Assembly (NCBI RefSeq): GCF_900107815.1
Contig: NZ_FNRK01000019.1
Location: 1-44,206 of the forward strand
DNA from: Eubacterium aggregans
GTDB taxonomy: Bacteria; Bacillota; Clostridia; Eubacteriales; Eubacteriaceae
Length of the DNA: 44,206 nucleotides
Direction: 5' to 3'
The position numbers were made by a program, and so were the translations under genes. This document shows, piece by piece, positions 7,150 through 15,282 of this stretch; the stretch's first letter is position 1; every line of letters starts with the position of its first letter. The notes beneath the pieces are model-generated. The model made no database searches and was not told the origin of the DNA. It was given only the letters and a program-made list of their open reading frames with translations.

Positions 7150-9351
7150 ACCGGCGATAGGCGGTGCGGGGTCCACCGATACCGTGGTTTGGGGCGGTAG
7201 GGTGGCGCTTTGTGTAAAGGCCCAGTCTCCGACAAAGAGGATATCCAGATCGGTGATGGTGGCTTCCTTGGGGGTCCAGCCCAGGAAGCGCCAAGTTCCG
7301 TCGGCCACTTTAAGCTGGGTGGTCCGCAGTGGGCTTGGGGTGACTACGGTCCCCTTGTCCAGATTGGTTTGAGGCCCTGGGATCATATCGATGAGCTCCT
7401 GGGGCAGGTTTTTACTCGGTGTTGCACTGGCAAAGCCATGGGTAACGATATATTTTTGTGAGGGCCGTTCTGAAAATTCCCAGGTCCCTGTGAAGGTCAC
7501 ATCGGAATCGACAATGGTTGCCTCGAGGCTGTCCCAGCCCATAAAGTACCATTCACCATCATCCTCAGGGACGACGATTGTTTCGGGTATCATTGGATTA
7601 ACGACACTTCCCGTTATCTTAGGAACCTCATCCCTGGGATTCAGATTGAGTACGGAGGGCGGAAGGGATTTCCCTTCCGTGCCGCTGACAAAGGTGTAGT
7701 GGACATAGTATTCCACAGGTAGGGGTGTTTTGGTGAAAATCCAGGTTCCGGTGAAGGAAAGGTTCTCATTTTCAACGGTGGCACTGGCGGGTTCCCATCC
7801 CATAAAGTTCCATGTACCATCAGCCACGATCACCTGATTTTGGGTAAGGGGTGTTGGTGTGACAATGGAACCCTTGGTTTTGCCGGTTTGGTCAGCGGGG
7901 AGCAATTCTAAAACGTTTTGGGGTAAAACTTCACCCTCGGTCCCACTGACAAAGTGGTGGGTAAGGGTGTATTCCTTGGCAATAAATTCCCAGGAGCCCG
8001 TGAAATTCGTGTCTTGCTCATGGATGACGGCGGTTTCTGGGTCCCATCCTTTAAAATGCCAGGTTCCCTCGTCAAGTTCAACCGCTTTCTGGGCAGGGTC
8101 GGTGGGCGTTGCCAGGGTGCCGGTGGGGATGTCGGTTTGATCGGCAGGCAATAGATCGGTTACGCTCTGGGGAAGGGCTGCATTGGGTGTCCCGCTAATA
8201 AAGTGGTGCTTTGCATTGTATGTCCGGGGAGCAAAGGCAATGTTTAAGGGCTTGCCCTCGATGACCGGGATGGGGTAGACCATTGACGAGGCCTTGGCGT
8301 TTCCGTCGATAAAGCCCTTAAATACCAGGTTATCGCCGGTTTCCGATAGGGTTTGTGCAACGGCCTCTGTAATTTTGAAGTTATTGGGGTTCGTGGTGGA
8401 TAGAACCATGGGGGCCGCCACCTGCTCTGGGGTTGCGGTCAGGGCATTCACCGGGTTTCCATCGTGGCGAATGGTCACCCGAAGGATAAAGCGGGTGTTT
8501 CCCTTTCGATTAAAGGAAAAGGTCGAGGTGGGGCTTCCCGGTACCAGCGACGAACTGATGTTCTCTAAAATATTATAGTTTTCATCTAAAATGTAGGATG
8601 GCTTGTACTGATAGCTCGTAAAGGATAAATCGGTCAGGGTATCGGGCATGGTCAGCCGTTCATCCAGCTGAACGTGCAAATCGACATGACTGTAAGAGGC
8701 CCCCTTCTTGGGGCCGTCGGACCAAGTCCCGCTGTTGACTAAAATCCCGCCGGGATTCCGATAAACAAGGTTGGCCAGGGTTTTATTGAAATGAAAGCCT
8801 GCGGACAAATCCACGTTGTAGGATTCTGTTCCAGGATCGTACCAAAGGTCAACTTTTTTTTCGGCATCAGGCTGATCAAAGCCAGACTGCGCTTTAATGT
8901 TTCCCGTTACGGTTTCTGCAGCTGTTTTATCGGGGTTGATCTCCACAAGGCCATTCACATTGGCGAAGTTACTGAGACCAACAAAGATGGCGTACAGCTT
9001 TTGGGGTTCCGTTGTGCCCTCAGGAAAGGCTTCGCTAATGGATTGATTTTCGTAGTACAGCTTGGCATTGGGGTTGGTGGTATAATCCCTTTGGTCTGAC
9101 CAACCAATAAAATACTGTTTGAAAATCCAAAATCCTGTGTCGTACAATCCAAAATTTCCGATTTTTTCATTGGCATCGGTAAAGGTTTTGGTTTGTGCCG
9201 GCTGGCTGGCGGCATCCATGTTAAATTCAACGGATGCGGTATAATCAGCGGCTTGAACACCCTGAATGTCCAGATTGCCTAAAATAAAGAGCAGGCTGAC
9301 CAGAAAGATCAGGGATAAAACCACGGATATCCAGCTTCTACGTTTTTCCAT
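7063..9351 (-). CDS. SHIRT-repeat surface protein, C-terminal anchor lost by frameshift
   Basis: A 762-residue exported protein. The signal peptide (about 1-35) ends near VQA-AD. An N-terminal region of beta-rich sequence (36-375) is followed by four repeats of about 85 residues with the SHIRT-type pattern: HHFVSGT, LP..V.ELLPADQT, DGTWNFMGWEP and FTGTWEF. Such repeats form stiff stalks that hold adhesins away from the cell wall. A Pro/Thr-rich linker follows. The frame then ends prematurely at 7063; the expected sorting tail lies in another frame. Start ATG 9351 follows AAAGGAGA. It may be a true pseudogene, a phase-variable gene or a one-base sequencing error. Confidence 0.85.
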   Translation of the reverse strand: MEKRRSWISVVLSLIFLVSLLFILGNLDIQGVQAADYTASVEFNMDAASQPAQTKTFTDANEKIGNFGLYDTGFWIFKQYFIGWSDQRDYTTNPNAKLYYENQSISEAFPEGTTEPQKLYAIFVGLSNFANVNGLVEINPDKTAAETVTGNIKAQSGFDQPDAEKKVDLWYDPGTESYNVDLSAGFHFNKTLANLVYRNPGGILVNSGTWSDGPKKGASYSHVDLHVQLDERLTMPDTLTDLSFTSYQYKPSYILDENYNILENISSSLVPGSPTSTFSFNRKGNTRFILRVTIRHDGNPVNALTATPEQVAAPMVLSTTNPNNFKITEAVAQTLSETGDNLVFKGFIDGNAKASSMVYPIPVIEGKPLNIAFAPRTYNAKHHFISGTPNAALPQSVTDLLPADQTDIPTGTLATPTDPAQKAVELDEGTWHFKGWDPETAVIHEQDTNFTGSWEFIAKEYTLTHHFVSGTEGEVLPQNVLELLPADQTGKTKGSIVTPTPLTQNQVIVADGTWNFMGWEPASATVENENLSFTGTWIFTKTPLPVEYYVHYTFVSGTEGKSLPPSVLNLNPRDEVPKITGSVVNPMIPETIVVPEDDGEWYFMGWDSLEATIVDSDVTFTGTWEFSERPSQKYIVTHGFASATPSKNLPQELIDMIPGPQTNLDKGTVVTPSPLRTTQLKVADGTWRFLGWTPKEATITDLDILFVGDWAFTQSATLPPQTTVSVDPAPPIAGEAPPVLSPKPASIPESLQHYTSVWGSLV
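7200..8225 (-). repeat. Four tandem SHIRT-type domain repeats
   Basis: Protein-level repeats of 84-88 residues encoded in tandem. The two repeats nearest the N-terminus (HHFISGT and HHFVSGT forms) are most alike. The last two are more diverged (HYTFVSGT and THGFASAT). The DNA is not highly identical between repeats, so recent expansion is unlikely. Confidence 0.75.
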
Positions 9352-9472
9352 AAATATCTCCTTTTTTCACTGTAATTGAAAAATGCTTAAAATCATTTTA
9401 GACGATGGCGTGTATCAAAAGCGTAGACAGTGGAAAGGAGAGGTGAAGAAGGGACTGCTGCAAAAAATAAAA

Positions 9473-9496
9473 AAAACCGCTGAATTCAGCGGTTTT
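9473..9496 (-). terminator. Terminator of tRNA-Ala
   Basis: A 24-bp perfect palindrome with EcoRI-like centre GAATTC. On the minus strand it is followed by a long T-run, so it terminates the tRNA transcript just 15 bp after the CCA end. Confidence 0.85.
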
Positions 9497-9511
9497 CGGT
9501 ATAATCGTTTA

Positions 9512-9587
<76 letters not shown>

Positions 9588-9604
9588 GTAACGACGACTA
9601 CTAT

Positions 9605-9633
9605 ATAATACGAGAATTTGACGTAAATGTCAA
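9605..9633 (-). promoter_or_regulatory. Promoter of tRNA-Ala
   Basis: On the minus strand, a perfect TTGACA (9633-9628), 17-bp spacer, and TATTAT (9610-9605), 18 bp before the mature tRNA 5' end. Confidence 0.85.
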
Positions 9634-9660
9634 TAGAAAAATTAAAAAAGTTTTTAAATA

Positions 9661-9689
9661 TTGACTTTCACCATAGCGGTGCATATAAT
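9661..9689 (+). promoter_or_regulatory. Promoter of the ThrE-type exporter operon
   Basis: TTGACT (9661-9666), 17-bp spacer, perfect TATAAT (9684-9689), about 50 bp before the first start codon. It is divergent from the tRNA promoter. Confidence 0.85.
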
Positions 9690-9740
9690 AAAATTCTATC
9701 AATAAAGATAAGGAATCTATGACAGCTGAGGAGGTGTGGA

Positions 9741-10514
9741 ATGTACGATCCAGAAAAAGTAGCATTGGCCAATGAATATTTAGCCTGTGCTCTGGATATT
9801 GGAGAGCGGATGCTTATTCGGGGTGCTGAAATCCATCGGGTGGAGGATACCATTGAACGCATTGGATTAGCTTACGGAGCAGACCGGGTGGATGTCTTCT
9901 CCATTACCTATACCATCGTGGTGACCATGTCCGGTGAGGATTTTGGGGTGCTCACCCAAACCCGACGGATTTCGGGCTTTTCTTACGATTTAAACATGAT
10001 GGAGAAGCTCAATGATCTTTCCAGGAGTATTTGTGAGAAAAAGCTGAAGCCAAAGGAAATCCAGCGGCGCATGGCGGCGATTTCTGGGTTACCAGCCTAT
10101 ACCCATTGGCAGCTGGGGTTGGCCTATGCCCTGATCTCGGCGGCCTTTGCCATTTTCTTCGGAGGGACGGCCCTGGATGCCGTGGTCGCTGGGGGTATTG
10201 GCATCGTCATTAAGATCGTCGAGTATGCTTTAAACCGTCTGGATGTCAATCGGTTCGTGGTCATCTGCCTCTGTGCAGCAGCGGCAGGTTTTTTAGCCAT
10301 CAGCAGCGCCCGTCTGGGAATCGGAATTTCTGCGGAAAAGGTCAGCATTGGGAATATCATGGTCCTGATTCCCGGGCTGATGTTTACTAACTCGATCCGG
10401 GATATGTTTATGGACAACATGATATCCGGGGCTGTGCGGTGTACTGAAGCCATTATCATCGCCCTGGCCATCGCCTTTGGATTCGCACTCATTAATTTTA
10501 CCTTTGGAGGCTGA
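9741..10514 (+). CDS. Threonine/serine exporter family protein, large part (ThrE N-terminal type)
   Basis: A 257-residue membrane protein of the DUF1212/COG2966 type. The soluble N-terminal part (about 1-125) carries the conserved LDIGERMLIRGAEIHRVEDT and a V-T-M-S-G-E-D segment. About five hydrophobic segments follow. It corresponds to the N-terminal two thirds of ThrE, the serine/threonine exporter of Corynebacterium. ATG 9741 follows GAGGAGGTG. The second half is encoded by the next gene, one base downstream, and the two are expected to work as a complex. The actual substrate is inferred from the family. Confidence 0.88.
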   Translation: MYDPEKVALANEYLACALDIGERMLIRGAEIHRVEDTIERIGLAYGADRVDVFSITYTIVVTMSGEDFGVLTQTRRISGFSYDLNMMEKLNDLSRSICEKKLKPKEIQRRMAAISGLPAYTHWQLGLAYALISAAFAIFFGGTALDAVVAGGIGIVIKIVEYALNRLDVNRFVVICLCAAAAGFLAISSARLGIGISAEKVSIGNIMVLIPGLMFTNSIRDMFMDNMISGAVRCTEAIIIALAIAFGFALINFTFGG

Positions 10515-10515
10515 T

Positions 10516-10974
10516 ATGATCCATGACCTTATTCAGATAATCGCAGCTTTTTTTGGATCCCTGGGCTTTGCCATTCTCTTTAATATTCGAGGGAAGGACT
10601 TGTTCTGGACGGCCTTTGGAGGCCTGCTGGATTGGTGGGTTTACGTTCTGGCAGGGCTATGGTGCACCGGAGATGCCTTTCGCTATTTATATGCTGCCCT
10701 GTTCCTGGGGATCTATTCCGAATTTATGGCACGAAGACGCAAGGTACCCACCACCGTGTACCTGGTGGTGGGCTTTATCCCCCTGATTCCAGGATCGGCC
10801 TTGTTCATGACCATGAATTTTGCCTTTGCAGAAGAGTGGCAGAACTGCGTACATTATGGCCTGGTGGCCATTAATACGGCGGTGGCCATTGCCGGGGGGA
10901 TTGTGGTCTCCATGGTATTGGTTAATATTTTCTTTTCCATTAAACGAAAGATCAGGGAGCAGGCATCTTCATAA
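10516..10974 (+). CDS. Threonine/serine exporter family protein, small part (ThrE_2 type)
   Basis: A 152-residue membrane protein of the DUF3815/COG3610 type with four to five hydrophobic segments and the conserved GFIPLIPGSALFMTMN. It is the partner of the preceding ThrE-like subunit and is translationally coupled: the start ATG at 10516 lies one base after the upstream TGA, and TTTGGAGG within the upstream gene serves as its ribosome binding site. The in-frame start at 10477 lies deep in the upstream gene and is rejected. Confidence 0.88.
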   Translation: MIHDLIQIIAAFFGSLGFAILFNIRGKDLFWTAFGGLLDWWVYVLAGLWCTGDAFRYLYAALFLGIYSEFMARRRKVPTTVYLVVGFIPLIPGSALFMTMNFAFAEEWQNCVHYGLVAINTAVAIAGGIVVSMVLVNIFFSIKRKIREQASS

Positions 10975-10980
10975 AACCTT

Positions 10981-11026
10981 ATAAAACAGGGCTGTCACAA
11001 ATTACCCTGTGGCAGCCCTGTTTTAT
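10981..11026. terminator. Bidirectional terminator between exporter operon and fda
   Basis: A 14-bp perfect stem (10981-10994 with 11013-11026), A-rich on the left and T-rich on the right. It serves both converging units. Confidence 0.92.
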
Positions 11027-11913
11027 TATGAAATACTGGCGTTATAAATGTTTTGGATGGATTCTTTCAGGCGATAGTTGAATTCAATATCACTCTGATG
11101 GATATTCAGGCCCTCGGTGAGGCCCCGGGAGAAGCTGGCGATGAGGCCAGGATTCTGGGCCAGGCGCTTATTGGCATCCTCACGGCTGTAGCCACCGGAG
11201 AGGGCGACGCAGCGGAGAACATGGGAATCGGCGATGAGGGTTCCATAGAAATCATTCTGGGAGGGAATGGTCAGCTTGAACATCAGACGGACATCATCGG
11301 GCAATTCAGTCAAACGCTTAAAGATCTCTTCTAAGAGGATCACTTCAGCTTCGGCCTTGGTGCTGCTGTGGATATCGACTTCGGGCTCCAGGATGGGCAT
11401 AAAGCCCTGGCCGATGATATCTAAGCCGACTTCAAACTGCTGTTCTACAATCTTGGCGATGCCGTTGCGGTTGGCCTCGTGGATGACGGAGCGCATTTTA
11501 GTGCCGAAAATATGGCGGGCCTTTGCCCGGCTGAGGAGTTCATCAAGCTTGCTCAGGGGCTTCATAAGCTGTACGCCGAATTTATCGGTGTCCAGTCCCT
11601 GGTCCACTTTGACAAAGGGAACGATGCCCTTTTCCTTCCACAGATATTCACCCGTATAGACGCCGTCGATTTCCCGGTCCATGGTTTGTTCGAACAGGAT
11701 GGCTGCCAGGATATGGGTACTGGTAAAGGCTGGGCTTTGAATGATGCGTTTTCGCATATCATGGATTAAATCGAACATCTGGTGTTCACCGTGATAGGCA
11801 TCATCGGGGATGCCATAAAGACGCAGTGCCTTTGGGGTGCTTCCACCGCTTTGATCCAGTGCGGCGATGAATCCCTTGCCGTCAGCCATACGTGCCAATT
11901 GTTCTTTGTTCAT
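11026..11913 (-). CDS. fda: Fructose-bisphosphate aldolase class I
   Basis: A 295-residue class I (Schiff-base) aldolase of the staphylococcal Fda type. It cleaves fructose 1,6-bisphosphate to dihydroxyacetone phosphate and glyceraldehyde 3-phosphate in the cytosol. The start MNKEQLARMADGKGFIAALD, the segment AAILFEQTMDRE, the catalytic Lys213 in MFKLTIP and SGGYSREDAN near the phosphate site are all present. Start at 11913 follows ATAAGGAGG. It is a single-gene unit with its own promoter (12005-11977) and shared terminator. Confidence 0.95.
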   Translation of the reverse strand: MNKEQLARMADGKGFIAALDQSGGSTPKALRLYGIPDDAYHGEHQMFDLIHDMRKRIIQSPAFTSTHILAAILFEQTMDREIDGVYTGEYLWKEKGIVPFVKVDQGLDTDKFGVQLMKPLSKLDELLSRAKARHIFGTKMRSVIHEANRNGIAKIVEQQFEVGLDIIGQGFMPILEPEVDIHSSTKAEAEVILLEEIFKRLTELPDDVRLMFKLTIPSQNDFYGTLIADSHVLRCVALSGGYSREDANKRLAQNPGLIASFSRGLTEGLNIHQSDIEFNYRLKESIQNIYNASIS

Positions 11914-11976
11914 TTGATAACCTCCTTATGATGCATGAAACATCTAAATGGGAACGCAATGTACCCGCTTAAATCT

Positions 11977-12005
11977 ATTTTAAACCGCAATGTTCAAGGT
12001 GACAA
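11977..12005 (-). promoter_or_regulatory. Promoter of fda
   Basis: On the minus strand TTGTCA (12005-12000), 17-bp spacer, TAAAAT (11982-11977), about 65 bp before the fda start. Confidence 0.7.
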
Positions 12006-12114
12006 GACTATTTATAAATCCATTATGGACATTATCGATCCAATGAAAAAAGCGACAGCATTGCAAGTAAATGTAAACTGATACCCATTTCATGATGCTT
12101 TTTCAAAAAAAGAC

Positions 12115-12143
12115 TTTACAAATCCTTAGGATTCGTCTATAAT
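12115..12143 (+). promoter_or_regulatory. Promoter of the glnN leader
   Basis: TTTACA (12115-12120), 17-bp spacer and perfect TATAAT (12138-12143). It is about 400 bp upstream of the glutamine synthetase start codon, so the mRNA has a long leader. Confidence 0.8.
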
Positions 12144-12149
12144 GAGGTC

Positions 12150-12243
12150 AACAACTTAAGAGATGCGGCGTGAGCTGCTACAATGAGATAAGCAATGGTG
12201 CTTTTGAAGGTGTATAACGCGCTTTTAAATGCGCCATTTTTTT
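12150..12243 (+). promoter_or_regulatory. ANTAR-type antiterminator leader with intrinsic terminator
   Basis: Three elements follow the promoter. A first hairpin pairs GCGGC (12165-12169) with GCTGC (12174-12178). A second has stem AAGC (12190-12193) with GCTT (12200-12203) and hexaloop AATGGT, with A at position 1 and G at position 4 as ANTAR-protein targets require. Third is a terminator whose outer stem AATGGTGC (12194-12201) pairs with GCGCCATT (12231-12238), continued by an 8-bp inner stem, then seven T. The second hairpin and the terminator share bases 12194-12201, so they exclude each other. The first loop does not match the ANTAR consensus. Confidence 0.65.
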
Positions 12244-12307
12244 ATATATCGTCTCTTGGGTTGCTAACCTAACGATTTCGATACCCATCCTATGACAGTC
12301 AACAAAG

Positions 12308-12473
12308 TTGCACTGTTTAAGACAAGACAGTGCAAGATGCTTCCTTATCTGTTATCTACTGTTTAATTCCTCAGAAGGGATGTGGTGTCGTGATCTGATG
12401 CAGGGGTTCCCTCAAGCCCCTGCTTCCTTGAACCGAATCATTGGTCTGGCACATCCTTCACCGGGTGCCAGAC
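12308..12473 (+). other. Three hairpins in the distal glnN leader
   Basis: Between the leader terminator and glnN lie three perfect stems: TTGCACTGT (12308-12316) with ACAGTGCAA (12327-12335); GCAGGGG (12400-12406) with CCCCTGC (12417-12423); GTCTGGCAC (12444-12452) with GTGCCAGAC (12465-12473). None has a following T-run. The whole 637-bp interval 11914-12550 holds no credible gene besides the promoters and leader described. Confidence 0.6.
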
Positions 12474-12550
12474 GGATGGGTTCATGGATTACATTTAGTA
12501 TATCATCTTTGTTGATAAAGGAATATATAAATTTACCCAAGGAGGCTGTT

Positions 12551-14671
12551 ATGTCTGAAGAATTAATGGAAATCAAAGATTCGAAAGAGGATGTTATCGA
12601 ATTGTTCGGTTCCAAGGTGTTTAACATCACGGTGATGCGAAAGCGTTTGCCAAAGCACATTTATAAGAGCATGATGAAAACCATCAAGGAAGATTTGCCA
12701 CTGGAAGGCGAGGTTGCTGAGGTTGTAGCCAACGCCATGAAGGATTGGGCCATGGAGCAGGGGGCGACACACTTTACTCATTGGTTCCAGCCAATGACAG
12801 GCATTACGGCTGAAAAGCACGACGCCTTCATCAGTCCCACCGAAGAGGGCAAGGTCATTATGGAATTCTCTGGCAAAGAGCTCATCAAGGGCGAGCCGGA
12901 TGCTTCTTCATTCCCATCCGGTGGACTGCGGGCAACCTTTGAAGCCCGGGGCTATACCGCCTGGGACCCCACCTCATTCGCTTTTGTGAAGGGAACCACC
13001 TTATACATCCCCACCACCTTTATTTCCTACTCCGGGGAAGTTCTGGATAAAAAGACACCGCTGCTGCGTTCCATGCGGGCCTTATCCGCTGAAGCGGTTC
13101 GGGTGCTTAAGCTCTTCGGAAAGGATGTTAAGAAGGTCACCACCACTGTTGGTGCTGAACAGGAATACTTCCTCATCGAACGGGAAATGTTCAAGGCTCG
13201 GAAGGACCTCATCTTAACCGGAAGGACCCTCTTTGGCTCCAAGCCGCCAAAGGGACAGGAGATGGAGGATCATTACTTTGGACGCATCCGTGGCCGGGTT
13301 TGTAATTTTATGCGGGATGTGGATACTGAGCTGTGGAAGCTGGGGATTCCCTCTAAAACCCGTCACAATGAGGTCGCTCCGGCTCAGCATGAGCTGGCCC
13401 CTGTGTTTTCAACGTCTAACCAGGCGACGGACAATAACCATTTGATTATGGAAACCCTCCGTAAGGTAGCCTACCGCCATGATTTGTCCTGTTTGATTAA
13501 TGAAAAGCCCTTTGGGGGTGTCAATGGATCCGGGAAGCATAACAACTGGGCCATGAGTACCGATACCGGTGAAAACCTCCTTAACCCTGGGGATAATCCG
13601 GCAGATAATCTTCAGTTTTTAACCTTCCTGGTGGCGGTTATCGAAGCCGTCGATCGTTATCCGGAGCTGATGCGCGCCACTGTAGCCAGTGCTGGGAACG
13701 ACCATCGTCTGGGGGCCAACGAAGCACCACCTGCCATTGTATCCATCTTTCTGGGGGATCAGCTGACGGCGGCCCTTAAGTCCCTGGAAACCGGCAAGCC
13801 CGTGGAAACGGCTAAGGATTTGGTCATGGATATTGGGGTAGACTCGGTTCCGAATTTTGTGGGAGATGCCACAGATCGGAATCGGACCTCTCCCTTTGCC
13901 TTCACAGGGAATAAGTTTGAATTCCGGATGCTGGGCTCCAACCAGTCCATCGCCGGGCCAAATATTGCCCTGAACACTATTGTTGCGGAAGTGCTGGAGC
14001 GCTTTGCCGATGCATTGGAAGGCTCTGAAAACTTTGAGGCGGATTGCCGTGAGCTGCTGAAAAATTCCCTTCAGGAACACAAGCGTGTGGTCTTCAATGG
14101 CAATAACTACTCCGACGAATGGGTGGAAGAGGCAAAACGCCGGGGCCTGCCGAACCTTCGGACAACGCCGGAAGCCTTCGAGGTTTATGCCAGCAAAAAG
14201 AATATGGACCTGATGGAAAAGCACGGGATTTACAGTGCGGCCGAAATGAAAGCTCGGGAAGAAATCCATTTGGAAGAATACTCCAAAACCATTAATATTG
14301 AAGCACTCACCATGCTGTCCATGGTGAAGCGCCAGATCACACCGGCCGTCCTGAATTATATCAAGGATTTAACAGCGGTGTTATCCCAGAAGAAAGCCCT
14401 GGGGGATCTGATTGATTCCACTGGAGAAGAAACCCAGCTTAGCACCATTTCCAAGCTGTACAGCAGCATGATCAAGAAGATTGACACCTTGGACCGGGTG
14501 GTTGTGGAAGCCCAGGATGTTGACGACGCCCTGGCCCAGGCAAAATTCTATCTGGAAAAGGTCATTGCTGCCATGGAAAGCCTCCGGGCAACAGCGGATG
14601 AGCTGGAAACCATGGTAGGGGAAAAATATTGGCCTTACCCCATTTACGAAGATCTGCTGTTCTACGTTTAA
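12551..14671 (+). CDS. glnN: Type III glutamine synthetase
   Basis: A 706-residue GSIII enzyme: ATP-dependent amidation of glutamate with ammonium in the cytosol. Length and sequence fit GSIII (about 700 residues) rather than GSI (about 450). Visible GSIII features include [22 protein letters not shown] (split here by description only), the glutamate/metal segment [27 protein letters not shown], and the ATP-site region [16 protein letters not shown]. The frame is open back to 12308, but ATG 12551 with CAAGGAGG upstream is the start, and the extra N-terminal residues are encoded by structured leader. A PII gene and an ammonium channel gene follow, so the block handles ammonium uptake and assimilation. 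Confidence 0.96.
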   Translation: MSEELMEIKDSKEDVIELFGSKVFNITVMRKRLPKHIYKSMMKTIKEDLPLEGEVAEVVANAMKDWAMEQGATHFTHWFQPMTGITAEKHDAFISPTEEGKVIMEFSGKELIKGEPDASSFPSGGLRATFEARGYTAWDPTSFAFVKGTTLYIPTTFISYSGEVLDKKTPLLRSMRALSAEAVRVLKLFGKDVKKVTTTVGAEQEYFLIEREMFKARKDLILTGRTLFGSKPPKGQEMEDHYFGRIRGRVCNFMRDVDTELWKLGIPSKTRHNEVAPAQHELAPVFSTSNQATDNNHLIMETLRKVAYRHDLSCLINEKPFGGVNGSGKHNNWAMSTDTGENLLNPGDNPADNLQFLTFLVAVIEAVDRYPELMRATVASAGNDHRLGANEAPPAIVSIFLGDQLTAALKSLETGKPVETAKDLVMDIGVDSVPNFVGDATDRNRTSPFAFTGNKFEFRMLGSNQSIAGPNIALNTIVAEVLERFADALEGSENFEADCRELLKNSLQEHKRVVFNGNNYSDEWVEEAKRRGLPNLRTTPEAFEVYASKKNMDLMEKHGIYSAAEMKAREEIHLEEYSKTINIEALTMLSMVKRQITPAVLNYIKDLTAVLSQKKALGDLIDSTGEETQLSTISKLYSSMIKKIDTLDRVVVEAQDVDDALAQAKFYLEKVIAAMESLRATADELETMVGEKYWPYPIYEDLLFYV

Positions 14672-14707
14672 AGATAAATTGAATCGATCGTTACACTGAC
14701 TCAAAGA

Positions 14708-14766
14708 CGAGTCCATCGGGAAGCTTTTTCTCATTCCACGCCCCGATGGATTCGTTTTTGTTTTTT
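14708..14766 (+). terminator. Terminator of glnN
   Basis: A 13-bp stem (14708-14720 with 14742-14754, one G-T pair) with a 21-base loop, followed by TTTTTG and a further T-run. Confidence 0.88.
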
Positions 14767-14788
14767 AAAAATATATTAGGAGGAAAGT

Positions 14789-15127
14789 ATGAAGAAATTA
14801 GAGATTGTGCTGAATCCCAATCTTTTAGAGGATGCCAAGGAGATTCTAAATACCTGTGATATTCAGGGGATGATGATTACCAATATTATGGGGTATGGGA
14901 ACCAAAAGGGCTTTAAAAAATCCTATCGGGGAACATCCTACACGGTAAACTTCCTGCCAAAGCTTAAGCTTGAAACCATTACCGATGCGGAAACCGCAGA
15001 AATCATCATTAAGCTGTTAACTGAAAGGCTGCCCTCTGATGAAATCGGCGGCGGCAAGATCTTTGTGTACGATGTGGCGGATGTCGTTCGTATCCGTACA
15101 GGGGAACGCGGTCCAGATGCCATCTAA
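14789..15127 (+). CDS. glnK: PII-type nitrogen regulatory protein
   Basis: A 112-residue PII signal protein. It would trimerise and sense ATP/ADP and 2-oxoglutarate, acting on the neighbouring ammonium channel and possibly on glutamine synthetase. The T-loop RGTSYTVNFLPK keeps Tyr51, the uridylylation site of proteobacterial PII. The C-terminal signature is DEIGGGKIFVYDVADVVRIR with the final RTGERGPDAI. Start ATG follows TTAGGAGGAAAG. The symbol glnK is used because of the adjacent amt gene. It lies behind the glnN terminator, so it depends on read-through or on a promoter not clearly visible. Confidence 0.93.
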   Translation: MKKLEIVLNPNLLEDAKEILNTCDIQGMMITNIMGYGNQKGFKKSYRGTSYTVNFLPKLKLETITDAETAEIIIKLLTERLPSDEIGGGKIFVYDVADVVRIRTGERGPDAI

Positions 15128-15179
15128 TGGGACGGTGTAGGATTTAAAAAAATAGCGATACAATTATCAATGGGGATAA

Positions 15180-15237
15180 TTATTTTCAATGTAAAACGGT
15201 TATTATACCTTTTTTACATGATAGACATTGAAAATAA
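15180..15237 (+). repeat. Nested inverted repeats upstream of amt
   Basis: A 13-bp perfect inverted repeat, TTATTTTCAATGT (15180-15192) with ACATTGAAAATAA (15225-15237). Within it is a second, competing repeat, ATGTAAAA (15190-15197) with TTTTACAT (15212-15219). The two share the ATG(T) bases, so they cannot both form fully. The outer arm ends 45 bp before amt. It is either an operator dyad or an RNA switch between two folds. Confidence 0.65.
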
Positions 15238-15282
15238 GGATCCCCTTTATTTTTTGAAAAATAAAGAAAGAGGTATTAACTT

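Noticed and set aside
7200-8225. SHIRT repeats as a recent DNA-level tandem amplification
   Set aside because: The repeats are similar as protein but clearly diverged as DNA.
13619-14269. 216-residue minus-strand frame inside glnN
   Set aside because: Antisense shadow of a strongly conserved gene with no own start signals.
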